Counted from the first letter of the stretch, positions 28,264 to 37,818 are shown. The stretch: 64,000 nt of DNA from UBA6107 sp964459385 (GCA_964459385.1 CAYWLG010000007.1:1-64000), one strand, 5' to 3'. Notes: a model not told the origin generated them from the sequence alone. A program made the numbers and translations.

Positions 28264-29061
28264 TCACATGGCGTCCAGGGTACCCGTGGACAAGCTCTGT
28301 TTTTCGATGATGCGAAAGGCAAGATACCCAACAAGGATGTACGCCAGCCCAATGGCAAGCTCCCCGAGGATTAACGGGGCTAGGACATTCCAGCTTGCTC
28401 CTTTCATCGCCTGTCGGGCAGCGATTACCCCATGCGTAAGCGGCAGCCCATAGCCGACCTTTGATAAAAAGCCCGGCAGTGATTCCATCGGAAAATTGAC
28501 CCCGATGAGAATGTAAAGAAATGAGATAAAAACTTGTAAAATGGTGAAGCCATCGCGGGTAAGCAGCGAAAGACTGCCAAAAATGAATCCATAGCCGTTG
28601 GCGGTGATTGACAATACCAAGATGCACACCAAAACCGCCGCGATGTTGATCTGGACCATATCGATGTGAAAGATGAGCGCAGCAAACAGCAGGCCAAGCA
28701 AGGCGGTGAAAAACCCATCCACCGTGTAGAAAAATGAACGTCCCAGAAAGACGGGCAGGCGTGCGGCAGGGCTGCCAAGCACGTAAGAAAGTGTGCCCCA
28801 GTTTCTTTCTTCGCCGATGGCCATGGAAATGCCGCTCATGCCGCCCGCAGCCGGGATCAGCAGAATGTTGCCGATCACGATGTAAGCCGGATCGTCAAAC
28901 CCAACGAATTTGCCCATGAAGACGAAGAAGATCATCAAAAAGAAAGCGAAACCCAGTTTGGAAGTAATGTAGCCAAATGGGCTGGTAATGGCAAAACGCC
29001 CGTGGTATGAGAGCCAGGCTTGCGCGAAATAAACGCGGATGTTGTGAAGGAGTGAACGCAT
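28264..29061 (-). CDS. ABC-2 type transporter permease (second)
   Basis: This protein of 265 residues has about six membrane segments and the ABC-2 fold. It is the third gene of a three-gene exporter set on the minus strand. Its ATG overlaps the stop of the preceding permease gene by one base (TAATG), which implies translational coupling. The paired permeases probably form a heterodimer with the ATPase at 29849. The cargo is unknown; related sets export drugs, lipids or sugars. Confidence 0.85.
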   Translation of the reverse strand: MRSLLHNIRVYFAQAWLSYHGRFAITSPFGYITSKLGFAFFLMIFFVFMGKFVGFDDPAYIVIGNILLIPAAGGMSGISMAIGEERNWGTLSYVLGSPAARLPVFLGRSFFYTVDGFFTALLGLLFAALIFHIDMVQINIAAVLVCILVLSITANGYGFIFGSLSLLTRDGFTILQVFISFLYILIGVNFPMESLPGFLSKVGYGLPLTHGVIAARQAMKGASWNVLAPLILGELAIGLAYILVGYLAFRIIEKQSLSTGTLDAM

Positions 29062-29852
29062 TAGATAGAGCTCAATTCACCGCTGATGCGGATGCGATCA
29101 TGCACTTTGTTCTGCAGCCAACGGGTGACAAAAAGGGCCGCGAGCGAAAGCCCCAAGGCAATTCCCCAGTGGATGGCCAGAAAGCGAATATCCCGATTGC
29201 CGAGCAGGCTCTCATTCATGGCTTCGAGCGCCCAGCGAATGGGTACTGCAGTGGCAATGAACTGCATCCAGTCGGGCAGTACCCGCAGCGGGAACATGAA
29301 TCCGCATAGAATGGCGATGGGCATTTCAAGGTATTCTGTAAATGAACCATTGATGCGCGAAGCAGCCAGAAAATTGGCCAGAAAAATGCCGATCACCCAC
29401 ATGGAAAAGAGAAGGAGGAGCAAAGAAACAAGAACTCCCCATACATTTACCTGGGTCAGGTTATACCCAAAGACCACCACCGCTGCAGTGAATGCAATGC
29501 CAAGGCTCACCAGCCCGGCGATAACGTTTGTAAGCGTGCGAATGGCTTCTACGGCTGCCAGTGAGGTGGGGCTGCCCACGATCAGTTCGAGCATCCCGTT
29601 GCGGCGATCACCGGTGATGTCAAAAGTGGATGTGAAGACGATGCCACTCCACATGCCCATGATGCCGCCACCAATGACGCTGTACACGAGGTCAGGCATG
29701 GCATTGCCGGCAGCGTGCGAGAGCAGCATGCCCACCGCAGCAAAAATCGCCGGCTGCAAGGTGAACAAAGAAAGCGAGAAAAAGTTCAATGTGCGCACCA
29801 ACAATTGCACTACAATCTGTTCTTTGATGAGTCTCCAGCGCCATCCACTCAT
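29061..29852 (-). CDS. ABC-2 type transporter permease (first)
   Basis: This protein of 263 residues has about six membrane segments. A conserved segment before the third helix (TFDITGDRRNGMLELIVGSPTS) matches the ABC-2 loop that contacts the ATPase. It begins with an ATGA overlap on the ATPase gene and ends in a TAATG overlap with the second permease, so all three are coupled. It probably pairs with the second permease in one exporter. Substrate is not visible. Confidence 0.87.
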   Translation of the reverse strand: MSGWRWRLIKEQIVVQLLVRTLNFFSLSLFTLQPAIFAAVGMLLSHAAGNAMPDLVYSVIGGGIMGMWSGIVFTSTFDITGDRRNGMLELIVGSPTSLAAVEAIRTLTNVIAGLVSLGIAFTAAVVVFGYNLTQVNVWGVLVSLLLLLFSMWVIGIFLANFLAASRINGSFTEYLEMPIAILCGFMFPLRVLPDWMQFIATAVPIRWALEAMNESLLGNRDIRFLAIHWGIALGLSLAALFVTRWLQNKVHDRIRISGELSSI

Positions 29853-30820
29853 TTGGATTCTCCCTGAATGATGCTCACATACACATCTTCCAGCGTTTGG
29901 TTGCGTACTTCAAGGTTCAAGATCGAATCGGGATGCAGGAAGGGAGAGAGCAGTTCGAGCACACGTGCCGGTTCAGGGGTGTGAATGCACAGTTTTTCGG
30001 GATCACTGGAATTCTTTAGTTCGATCTTGTTGTGACTGTCAAGCACATGTAGGTGATCGAGAATCTGGCCCGCCTGCGCAGAAGCTACACTGGCTTCGAT
30101 CACCGAATCGCCGCTGATCTGCTGCTTGAGTGCATCCGGGGTGTTCAAGGCAACGATGCGACCCTTTTTGATGATGGCAATGCGCTGGCACAATTCTTCG
30201 GCTTCAGCCATGTAGTGAGTGGTCAGCAAAATGGTCTTGCCCAGCGACAAGAGGTCTTTGACCGTCTTGCGCAGCTCGCGTGACCCAACCGGGTCAATGC
30301 CAACGGTGGGTTCATCCAAAAAGAGCACCTCGGGGTTGTGCAATAAAGCACGAGCCAAATGCAGGCGCTGTGTCATGCCGCTGGAATAAGTCTCCACCCG
30401 GTCATCACCGCGTGTGCCCAGACCAACCAGTTCGAGCAGCTCAGGAATGCGTTTTTTGCTCACCTCAGAGTCGAGTGCATAGAGTTCGGCAAAATACTTC
30501 AGGTTTTGCACGGCTGTCAGACGGTTATACAGGCCGCGGCTGCCACTGAAGGCAAAGCCGATGTGTTTACGCACCTCGGCGGTTTGTTTGACCACATCCA
30601 GTCCCATGATACTGGCCGATCCGCCTGTAGGTAACAAGAGGGTGGTTAACATCTTGACCGTGGTGGTTTTGCCTGCGCCATTGGGGCCGAGCAGTCCAAA
30701 AAGTTCTCCACGCTCAATTGTGAATGACACATCTTCTACCGCCACGGTCTCTTTGGTCTTAATTCTCCAAAGGCCTGTTTTGGTGTGAAACGTTTTGTTC
30801 AGTGATTTGACTTCGATCAT
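29849..30820 (-). CDS. ABC exporter ATPase (DrrA/CcmA type)
   Basis: This protein of 323 residues has Walker A (LGPNGAGKTTTVKML), the Q loop, signature (YSSGMTQRLHLARAL), Walker B (EVLFLDEPTVGID) and the switch His (LLTTHYMAEAEEL). The C-terminal ~80 residues are the DUF4162-like domain of DrrA-type ATPases. It energises the two ABC-2 permeases encoded immediately downstream. It is the first gene of the set; a weak ribosome site (GGTGAG) lies 2 bp before the ATG. The divergent response regulator gene at 31010 may share the intergenic region. Confidence 0.92.
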   Translation of the reverse strand: MIEVKSLNKTFHTKTGLWRIKTKETVAVEDVSFTIERGELFGLLGPNGAGKTTTVKMLTTLLLPTGGSASIMGLDVVKQTAEVRKHIGFAFSGSRGLYNRLTAVQNLKYFAELYALDSEVSKKRIPELLELVGLGTRGDDRVETYSSGMTQRLHLARALLHNPEVLFLDEPTVGIDPVGSRELRKTVKDLLSLGKTILLTTHYMAEAEELCQRIAIIKKGRIVALNTPDALKQQISGDSVIEASVASAQAGQILDHLHVLDSHNKIELKNSSDPEKLCIHTPEPARVLELLSPFLHPDSILNLEVRNQTLEDVYVSIIQGESK

Positions 30821-30936
30821 ATCTCACCCATTCAATAGCTAAAAGAGAACTTCCCCACTATGTCCAATCATTCAAGACCTTTAAGTGTGGTCAAATGGAA
30901 AACAAAAGCAAATGGGGTAAAATCATTACAGAGCAG

Positions 30937-30965
30937 TAGACAGGAAAAAGAATTCTCTGTATGAT
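30937..30965 (+). promoter_or_regulatory. Promoter of the response regulator gene
   Basis: TAGACA (30937-30942), a 17 bp spacer and TATGAT (30960-30965). Transcription would start near 30972, about 38 nt before the ATG. Confidence 0.65.
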
Positions 30966-31009
30966 TTAACCACAATTTATTGTTTATTGCTTGAAAAGCA
31001 GGGTTCACA

Positions 31010-31681
31010 ATGACAGAAAAGATACGTTTACTGATGGTGGATGATTACCCGGTCGTCTTGAGCGGCCTGGTTGCCATGTTTAAAAACCACGAAGAGATCG
31101 AAGTGATCGGTGTTGCAAATAACGGTAACAAGGCCATTGACCTAGCGGCCAGCCTGCATCCGAACGTCGTTTTGATGAATGTGGCCATGCCCGGCATGGA
31201 TGGCATCGAAGCTACCCGTGTGATCAAGAAAAACAATCCTGAAATTAACATACTGATGTTTTCCGGCCTGAGTTCGAACGATAAAGTCATGCCGGCCTTG
31301 AACGCAGGCGCGATTGGCTACATCCTGAAAGATGCCAGCGAGGGGGAATTGGTACAGGCCATTCGCCAGGTGGCACGCGGAGAGGCCTGGCTGCATCCTT
31401 CGATCATCGGGCACGTGCTCAAACAGATCAACGGCACCGAAGAGCAGGAAGGCCTGATCGAAAAGCTTACCGAACGTGAGTTGGATGTTTTGAGGTTTAT
31501 GGCGCGTGGCTACAGCAATCAGGAGATCGCCAAACTCATGGTGGTGAGCACCGCCACTGTCCATTCACACGTCAGCCGCATTTTGGCCAAGCTGGAGGTC
31601 TCGAGCCGTACCCAGGCTGTGATCTACGCCATGCGGGCCGGTGTGGTAACTGCATTTGATGACGAACCCACAGCCGCCTGA
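31010..31681 (+). CDS. NarL/FixJ-family response regulator with altered phospho-site
   Basis: This protein has 223 residues: a receiver domain (about 1-120) and a LuxR-type helix-turn-helix (about 150-212: LTERELDVLRFMARGYSNQEIA). The acidic pair (Asp11, Asp12), the Ser after strand 4 and the Lys in GYILKDA are present. The phospho-acceptor position is Asn57 (LMNVAMPGMDG) instead of Asp; the codon is AAT at 31178-31180. Phosphorylation in the usual way is therefore unlikely. No histidine kinase lies nearby. It may act without phosphorylation as an orphan DNA-binding regulator. Confidence 0.9.
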   Translation: MTEKIRLLMVDDYPVVLSGLVAMFKNHEEIEVIGVANNGNKAIDLAASLHPNVVLMNVAMPGMDGIEATRVIKKNNPEINILMFSGLSSNDKVMPALNAGAIGYILKDASEGELVQAIRQVARGEAWLHPSIIGHVLKQINGTEEQEGLIEKLTERELDVLRFMARGYSNQEIAKLMVVSTATVHSHVSRILAKLEVSSRTQAVIYAMRAGVVTAFDDEPTAA

Positions 31682-31868
31682 AGCACCATTCTCTACTGCA
31701 ACAGCATTCGTTCAACTGACCCTCTCCCCTCAACATTAATGATGAGAAGAGGTTCAACCATTTTCGCTCAACTTTTTCGCCCATTCTCTTGATGCCCATG
31801 TCAGGGTGACGGCGTATACTATTGTTAGCTCAAGAGTACCTAAACAAAGAACTGGGATGGAGGGTCCT

Positions 31869-32705
31869 ATGATCAATGGTCTGGTGAAAAGCTGGATGAC
31901 ATCTCCGGTTGTGACCGTTACAGCCGAAACGAGCCTTACTGAAGCTCGCAAATTGATCGACGAAAATCACATTCGTGCCTTGCCCGTGATGCAAGGGGAG
32001 AAGTTGGTCGGCATTATCACCAAACGTGGTCTGTTGCGTCTGGATCTCTCGATTCTGGGCAACGAATCCTGGAATCTGGGCGTTGATCTGGCAGACGAAA
32101 CCGTCGGCGACGTGATGACCAAGAACCCCCTCACCATTCGGCCCGATTCTCTGATCCCAAAAGCGGCCCGCATCATGCTCGAAAACAAGATCACCGCTTT
32201 ACCGGTCTTGGAAAACGGCAAGCTGGTGGCGATCCTCACCAATTCAGATCTGTTACGCTTTATTTTGGCCGAATATCCCGGCCTGAAGAAAGAAATTCTC
32301 GTCAAGCACTACATGACCGATGAAGTGGTTACCATCGACCGTGAGACGACTCTGCTTGAGGCACATCGCCTCATGGGCACTAAGCGCATTCGCAGTTTGC
32401 CCGTGATCGAAAATGAGGTCATGGTGGGCCTGGTCACCCGCACAGACTTGATGAGCAGCGATCCTTCACGATTGGCTTCCCGCAAGAATCAAGAGGTCTC
32501 GCTAAAGATCCTGACCCAGCCAGTTGAAAAAGTGATGACCTCGTCCGTGCTGACGATCTCACCGGACGCCGAATTAACCAAAGCGGCAAAGCTCATGCTC
32601 GAAAACAAGATTCACGCTCTGCCGGTGGTGGATGCTGAAAAGAAACTGGTCGGCATCCTTACCGAAAGCGATCTGTTCTTAATGGTGGTTCAGAAGTTCT
32701 TTTAA
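31869..32705 (+). CDS. Protein with four CBS domains
   Basis: This protein of 278 residues consists of two Bateman pairs, four CBS repeats each with an MT-x-x-V/P-x-T-I/V opening and a (H/K/R)I-x-ALPV-(x)-G-(L/I)-T-x-x-DL core. No catalytic domain is attached. CBS pairs bind adenosine ligands such as AMP, ATP or S-adenosylmethionine and sense energy state. I chose ATG 31869 with GGAGGG 4 bp upstream; the frame extends to 31806. It lies 187 bp after the response regulator, so linkage is uncertain. Confidence 0.9.
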   Translation: MINGLVKSWMTSPVVTVTAETSLTEARKLIDENHIRALPVMQGEKLVGIITKRGLLRLDLSILGNESWNLGVDLADETVGDVMTKNPLTIRPDSLIPKAARIMLENKITALPVLENGKLVAILTNSDLLRFILAEYPGLKKEILVKHYMTDEVVTIDRETTLLEAHRLMGTKRIRSLPVIENEVMVGLVTRTDLMSSDPSRLASRKNQEVSLKILTQPVEKVMTSSVLTISPDAELTKAAKLMLENKIHALPVVDAEKKLVGILTESDLFLMVVQKFF

Positions 32706-32725
32706 TCCTATTGCCGGTGAATTTC

Positions 32726-32767
32726 TCTCTATGGGGCATGTTTATTCAAGGGAATGCCCCATAGAGA
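32726..32767. repeat. Inverted repeat, 14 bp arms, possible terminator
   Basis: TCTCTATGGGGCAT and its exact complement are separated by 14 bp, 20 bp after the CBS gene stop. A T tract is absent on either strand, so it is not a classical terminator. It may protect the mRNA end or bind a protein. Confidence 0.6.
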
Positions 32768-32918
32768 AAACGGCAGAATGCAGCCCGAAAACTAAATAGC
32801 ACAAGCTCCAGCTTCGAGACATAACTAAAGTTCTCTGTTTGGAACCTACACTGCGAAAAGAAAACAGCGCAGCAGTGTTGGGTCTATTCAATGCGCGTCC
32901 AGCTCAAAGGAAAACAGC

Positions 32919-33920
32919 ATGAAGAAACTTTTACAGGTAATGATCGTTCTTTGCTTAGTCACCGCTTTTTTGGTCGGCTGCTCTGCCCCGACCGCGACCC
33001 CTACCCCCGCAGAAACACAGGCTGCCGAGAGTGAAGCGGCTGCCACAATCCCCCCGTCAACTTCTGAGGACGTGCTGGTGATCTACGCGCCGGCCTCTAC
33101 CTCGTCGATCCCCGTCATCATCGCGGCCTCCAAGATGCAGAATGTGCAGTTGCAGCTCTACGCCAATCAGTCACAGGCCAACACGCTCTTTTTGCGCGGC
33201 GAAGTTTCCATGCTGGTTACCGGCCTGTCGGTAGGATTGGACCTTTACAAAAACGGTGCACCCGTGCAGATGGTCAACTCATTCGTCTCGGGCCTGTCTT
33301 ATCTGGTTACCTATGGCAAACAGGTGTCGAGCTTGAGCGAGCTAAAAGGGCAGGAGATCTATATTCCTTTTGAAGGCTCTCCCATTGAAGAAGCCACTGC
33401 CTATCTGGCCGCAAAAGAAGGCCTGACCTGGAAAACCGATCTGACGCCGGTCTATTCTCCCTTCGATTCTTCCATCGAGCTGCTCAAACAGGGCAAAGCC
33501 ACCGCAGTGGTGCTGCCGGAGCCCAATGTGACTCTGGTGGAAGACCAGCCCAATATTTACATTTCACTGAGCTACTTTGACGAATGGAACAAATATAGTG
33601 GCAGTGTGGATGGCTACCCACAGGTTGGCACTTTCGTTTCACCTGCCTGGGCTCAGGCACATCCTCAGCAGATCGCCGATTTCAATCAGGCTCTGGCAGA
33701 GGCGATCCAATTTGTTGAAACCAGCCCGGCAGACGCTGTTGCCGCCGTCCAAGACAATTACAAGCTGCCCGCCGAAAAGCTCGCAAGATCGTTGAGCCGC
33801 ACCCGTTACACCCTGGTGACCGGCACCGAGTTGCAGACAGCCATCAATGGGTATTACCAGTTGATCGGAAAACCACTGGATGAAAACGACACGGCTTTTT
33901 ATTACCTCCCTGCGCAATGA
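32919..33920 (+). CDS. NitT/TauT-type ABC substrate-binding lipoprotein
   Basis: This protein has 333 residues. The signal peptide ends in a lipobox (LVGCS), followed by a short TPTP linker. The rest is a two-lobe periplasmic-binding fold of the NMT1/SsuA-like group (LYANQSQANTLFLRGEVSMLVTG, then QGKATAVVLPEPN). It captures a small solute for the permease and ATPase that follow. Ligand residues cannot be read from sequence. AAGGAAA precedes the ATG. The permease gene overlaps its 3' end by 41 bp. Confidence 0.85.
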   Translation: MKKLLQVMIVLCLVTAFLVGCSAPTATPTPAETQAAESEAAATIPPSTSEDVLVIYAPASTSSIPVIIAASKMQNVQLQLYANQSQANTLFLRGEVSMLVTGLSVGLDLYKNGAPVQMVNSFVSGLSYLVTYGKQVSSLSELKGQEIYIPFEGSPIEEATAYLAAKEGLTWKTDLTPVYSPFDSSIELLKQGKATAVVLPEPNVTLVEDQPNIYISLSYFDEWNKYSGSVDGYPQVGTFVSPAWAQAHPQQIADFNQALAEAIQFVETSPADAVAAVQDNYKLPAEKLARSLSRTRYTLVTGTELQTAINGYYQLIGKPLDENDTAFYYLPAQ

Positions 33921-34641
33921 GGCCCTGGGCTTTCTGATCATTGTGGCAGTCTGGGGGGTGGCAGCTCTCTTCTACCCCCCTTACATCATTCCCTCTCCTC
34001 TGGCGGTGGTGACGAATATCAGTTCTTTTCTGCCGCAAGATTTTGGCCATCACCTTTGGCTGACCGCCTCCCGCACCTTAACAGGTTTTTTGCTCGCCTT
34101 CATAACCGGAACGTTGATCGGCACCCTGGCCTTTCTCAAAGGCTGGGTCAAACCGATGAATTCGCTCATGGTGGCTTTGCAGGTATTGCCGGGCACGATT
34201 TTGGGTGTGATCTTCTTGCTCATGTTTGGCATTGGCAGTCTGACGCCGATTCTGCTGGTGGCTTTTCTCACCCTGCCGACCCTGGCCATTAACACCGTCA
34301 ATGGGCTCTCCAAACGCAATGTGGCGCTTGAACAATATCTGGCTTCGCTGCACAGTAGCCGTTTGGGAATGGTGCGCTATCTTTACCTGCCTGCGTTGGT
34401 GCCGGTGATTCAAAGTAATCTCAGCCTGGGCATGAGCCTGGCGGTCAAGGTGGTGGTGTTGGGCGAGTTCATCGGGTCGCAAGATGGGCTGGGTTATTTG
34501 CTCAATAATGCCCGAATTTTCTTCAATATGAAAGAAGTGTTCTTTTACTTACTGGTTCTCTTGTTATTCACGCTGGTGTTTCAGGCTTTGCAATCGTTTT
34601 TGTTTTCAACGCTCTTAAAAAAATACTATTACCCGGAGTAG
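33880..34641 (+). CDS. NitT/TauT-type ABC permease
   Basis: This protein of 253 residues has about six membrane segments. The binding-protein-dependent permease loop, with EQYLASLHSSRLGMVRYLYLPALVP (EAA-like, ending in P), contacts the ATPase. It overlaps the binding-protein gene by 41 bp. No strong ribosome site precedes the ATG at 33880, which suggests translational coupling. It belongs to the importer of unknown ligand encoded from 32919 to 35342. Confidence 0.88.
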   Translation: MKTTRLFITSLRNEALGFLIIVAVWGVAALFYPPYIIPSPLAVVTNISSFLPQDFGHHLWLTASRTLTGFLLAFITGTLIGTLAFLKGWVKPMNSLMVALQVLPGTILGVIFLLMFGIGSLTPILLVAFLTLPTLAINTVNGLSKRNVALEQYLASLHSSRLGMVRYLYLPALVPVIQSNLSLGMSLAVKVVVLGEFIGSQDGLGYLLNNARIFFNMKEVFFYLLVLLLFTLVFQALQSFLFSTLLKKYYYPE

Positions 34642-34646
34642 TGATC

Positions 34647-35342
34647 TTGAAACAGGATGATTTAAAAGTAGATGCACTCACTAAATATTTCGATGCCCAT
34701 CTGGTGATCGATCATCTTTCCTTCAGCATTCGGCGCGGGCAACGGGTGGCGCTCTATGCGCCATCCGGCGCCGGAAAGACGACCCTGATCAAAATTTTGG
34801 CCGGTCTTGAAACCTATGAGAGCGGACGGTTTGAGCTGAATGATGTCGTGCCGGTAACCGTCTTTCAGGAGCCGCGCCTGTTCGCCTATATGACGGTGGA
34901 AGAGAACATCTTGCTGCCGTTTCGATTGCACAAGATCACCCCGTCTTCTGACCTGTGGCGCTCTTACCAGAACTGGCTGCAGGTTTGTGAACTGGGCGCG
35001 TACACGCATCACTTTCCCTGGCAGCTTTCAGGCGGCATGAAGCAAAAAGTGGCGCTCATCCGTGGCCTATTGGTCCGTCCTTCCTTTGCGATGATGGATG
35101 AGCCGTTTCAGTCCATCGGGCATGAGGCCAAAAAGGCGATCATCGAACATATCAAGACCAACCAGCCCGACCTGACCCTGTTGTTTGTTACCCACATTGC
35201 CAGCGAAGTGCCCATGCTGGCCGATTCGGTCCTGTACTTTCAAGAAGCGATCCTTGAACACCCCATTGAGGTAGCTGCTGAAGATTTTCAGTTGGCCGCA
35301 CCGGCAGTAATTAACACAACCATAAAAAACGATCGTCGCTGA
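34647..35342 (+). CDS. NitT/TauT-type ABC ATPase
   Basis: This protein of about 231 residues has Walker A (APSGAGKTTLIK, with Ala in place of the first Gly), signature (LSGGMKQKVALIRGL), Walker B (FAMMDEPF) and switch His (LLFVTHIASE). I prefer the TTG at 34647, because GGAG (34635-34638) lies 8 bp upstream; the GTG at 34641 is too close. It completes the importer. The hydC start codon lies 40 bp downstream with its own AAGGAG, so read-through into the hydrogenase operon is possible. Confidence 0.88.
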   Translation: MKQDDLKVDALTKYFDAHLVIDHLSFSIRRGQRVALYAPSGAGKTTLIKILAGLETYESGRFELNDVVPVTVFQEPRLFAYMTVEENILLPFRLHKITPSSDLWRSYQNWLQVCELGAYTHHFPWQLSGGMKQKVALIRGLLVRPSFAMMDEPFQSIGHEAKKAIIEHIKTNQPDLTLLFVTHIASEVPMLADSVLYFQEAILEHPIEVAAEDFQLAAPAVINTTIKNDRR

Positions 35343-35382
35343 CGATTCTTTGCAGGAAAGAACTCATCGAAAAGGAGAACCT

Positions 35383-35937
35383 ATGACCGGAACCACGAAC
35401 CACTCGCCCTGTGTGGAAGAGAACCATCCACAATTTAAAGAACTGGATCAATATATTGAGGCTTTGCATATTGATCCAAAAGACCCGCGCCGCAAAGATA
35501 CGCTGATCATGACCCTGCACCGTGCGCAGGAGATCTTTGGCTATTTACCTGAGATCGTGCAGGTTCACATTGCCAAAAAATATTCCATTCCTCACGCCGA
35601 TGTTTCGGGCGTCATCAGCTTTTATAACTTCTTTACCACCAGCCCCAAAGGCAAGATCCAGGTCAACGTTTGCCTGGGCACGGCCTGTTATGTCAACGGT
35701 TCCGATAAGGTGCTGCAGGAGTTCGAGCAGGTGTTGGGCATCAGATCGGGTCAGGTGACCCCGGACGGCAAATTCTCGATCGAGAGTTTGCGCTGTGTGG
35801 GCGCCTGCGGTTTGGCCCCTGTGGTGACCATCAATCACAAAGTGTACGGCAAGGTAAAACCGGGTGACGTTCGTGAGATCCTCGAGAAGTTCTTTGTCGA
35901 AGAAGACGTCGCCGTAGAGGAGGCCGCAAATGCCTGA
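35383..35937 (+). CDS. hydC: NuoE-like [2Fe-2S] subunit of [FeFe] hydrogenase (HydC)
   Basis: This protein of 184 residues has an N-terminal helical domain and a thioredoxin-like [2Fe-2S] domain. Its cluster ligands are in VCLGTACYV and LRCVGACGLAPVV (C-x4-C and C-x3-C). This is the NuoE/HydC small subunit of NAD-linked hydrogenases. I chose ATG 35383, preceded by AAGGAG at 7 bp; the frame opens earlier at 35350. hydB overlaps it by 8 bp. The three genes together suggest an electron-bifurcating or NADH-dependent hydrogenase. Confidence 0.92.
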   Translation: MTGTTNHSPCVEENHPQFKELDQYIEALHIDPKDPRRKDTLIMTLHRAQEIFGYLPEIVQVHIAKKYSIPHADVSGVISFYNFFTTSPKGKIQVNVCLGTACYVNGSDKVLQEFEQVLGIRSGQVTPDGKFSIESLRCVGACGLAPVVTINHKVYGKVKPGDVREILEKFFVEEDVAVEEAANA

Positions 35938-37807
35938 GATTCGCAGTAATGAACAGTTAGTGAGCGCCTACGAGCAGTATAAACAACTGCTCAGTACCCG
36001 TTTGGGCACCGTGGTGGATGAAGATACCATCATGATCCTCGTTTGCGGTGGTACCGGCTGCCACGCTTCTGACAGCCAGAAGATCGTGGAAAACTTTCAG
36101 CGCCTCATTGCCGATCACGGCATGCAGGGCAAGGTCTATGCATCCATCTCTGGCTGCTTTGGTTTCTGTGAAAAGGGGCCCATCGTCAAGGTCTTCCCTG
36201 AAGAAGTCTTTTACGTGCAGGTCAAGCCCGAAGATGCAGTCGATATTTTTGAACAGCACATTCTAAACGGGCAAAAGGTCAAACGTCTGCTCTACGAAGA
36301 CCCAGCTTCAAAAATCAAAGTGGAGAATGCCGAAGAGATCTCTTTCTACAAATTGCAGCAGCGTGTGGCTTTGCGCAACTGCGGTCTGATCAACCCTGAG
36401 AAGATCGAAGAATACATCGGCACCGGCGGCTATCAGTCGCTGGCCAAAGTGCTGACGGGCATGAGCCCGGTTCAGGTGATTGAAGAGATGAAGGCCTCCG
36501 GCCTGCGTGGACGCGGCGGCGCCGGTTTTTCTACCGGAAAGAAGTGGGAGTTCGCCAGCAAGTATGCCAGCGACGAAAAATTCGTCATCTGCAACGCCGA
36601 TGAGGGCGATCCGGGTGCCTTTATGGACCGTTCCATCATGGAGGGCGACAGCCACAGTGTGATCGAGGGCATGATGATCGCCGGTTATGCCATCGGTGCG
36701 CATCAAGGCTATGTTTACATCCGCGCCGAGTATCCGCTGGCGGTGAAACGCCTGCAAATCGCCATCGATCAGGCACGCGAACATGGGTTGTTGGGCAAAA
36801 ACATTCTCGGAAGCGCTTTCGATTTTGACATCGCCATTCGCCTGGGCGCGGGCGCTTTTGTCTGTGGCGAAGAGACGGCGCTCATCCACTCCCTGCAGGG
36901 CATGCGCGGTGAACCGACCACCAAACCGCCCTTCCCGGCCGAGAGCGGCCTGTGGGCCAAACCGACCATTGTGAATAACGTTGAGACCCTGGCCAATGTG
37001 CCGGTGGTTTATCAAAAAGGCGCCGCATGGTTCAGTAACATCGGCACCAAAACCTCCAAAGGTACCAAAGTGTTTGCCCTGGCCGGCAAGGTCAACAATG
37101 TGGGCCTGGTTGAAGTGCCGATGGGCACCACCCTGCGCGAGATCATTTATGATATTGGCGGCGGCATCAAAGGCGGCGCACAGTTCAAAGCCGCACAAAC
37201 TGGCGGCCCTTCGGGGGGCTGCATTCCTGCTCAATACCTCGATACGCCCATCGATTATGAATCGCTGGCCTCGATTGGCTCCATGATGGGCTCGGGCGGC
37301 ATGATCATCATGTCGGAGCATGACTGCATGGTGAACATTGCCCGTTTCTATATGGAATTTATCGTGGAAGAATCCTGTGGGCGCTGCGCTCCCTGCCGTA
37401 TCGGCAACAAGCGCATGCTCGAAATTCTTACCGCCATCACCGAAGGCCGTGGCACCGAAGAAGATCTGCTGGAACTGCGCTCGCTGGCAGAGACCATCAT
37501 GGATACTTCGTTGTGCGGTCTGGGGCAAACAGCGCCGAACCCGGTGTTGAGCACGTTGAAATACTTCATGGATGAATATGAAGCGCATGTGAAGGAACAT
37601 CGCTGCCCGGCCGGGGTCTGCCAGAAGCTGCTCCGTTATGAGATCTTGCCTGAGAAGTGCATTGGCTGTACCTCTTGCGCGCGCGGCTGCCCGGTAAGCT
37701 GCATCACTGGCACAGTCAAGCAGGTGCACATGATCGACCAGAGCAAATGCATCAAATGCGGTGCCTGTATGACCCGTTGTAAATTTGGCGCGGTAGTGCG
37801 GAATTAA
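35930..37807 (+). CDS. hydB: NuoF-like diaphorase subunit of [FeFe] hydrogenase (HydB)
   Basis: This protein has 625 residues. An N-terminal thioredoxin-like [2Fe-2S] domain (CGGTGCHA and SGCFGFC) comes first. The NuoF core follows with the NADH/FMN site (GRGGAGFSTGKKWEF, CNADEGDPGAF) and the ESCGRCAPCRIGN 4Fe-4S cluster. Two more 4Fe-4S motifs end the chain (CIGCTSCARGCP and CIKCGACMTRC). This layout matches HydB of trimeric bifurcating hydrogenases, which exchanges electrons between NADH, ferredoxin and HydA. It overlaps hydC by 8 bp and precedes hydA by 11 bp. Confidence 0.95.
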   Translation: MPEIRSNEQLVSAYEQYKQLLSTRLGTVVDEDTIMILVCGGTGCHASDSQKIVENFQRLIADHGMQGKVYASISGCFGFCEKGPIVKVFPEEVFYVQVKPEDAVDIFEQHILNGQKVKRLLYEDPASKIKVENAEEISFYKLQQRVALRNCGLINPEKIEEYIGTGGYQSLAKVLTGMSPVQVIEEMKASGLRGRGGAGFSTGKKWEFASKYASDEKFVICNADEGDPGAFMDRSIMEGDSHSVIEGMMIAGYAIGAHQGYVYIRAEYPLAVKRLQIAIDQAREHGLLGKNILGSAFDFDIAIRLGAGAFVCGEETALIHSLQGMRGEPTTKPPFPAESGLWAKPTIVNNVETLANVPVVYQKGAAWFSNIGTKTSKGTKVFALAGKVNNVGLVEVPMGTTLREIIYDIGGGIKGGAQFKAAQTGGPSGGCIPAQYLDTPIDYESLASIGSMMGSGGMIIMSEHDCMVNIARFYMEFIVEESCGRCAPCRIGNKRMLEILTAITEGRGTEEDLLELRSLAETIMDTSLCGLGQTAPNPVLSTLKYFMDEYEAHVKEHRCPAGVCQKLLRYEILPEKCIGCTSCARGCPVSCITGTVKQVHMIDQSKCIKCGACMTRCKFGAVVRN

Positions 37808-37818
37808 GGAGCGAAAAC

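Noticed and set aside
32726..32767. Classical intrinsic terminator after the CBS gene
   Set aside because: The stem is strong, but no T tract follows on either strand. It is kept only as an inverted repeat.
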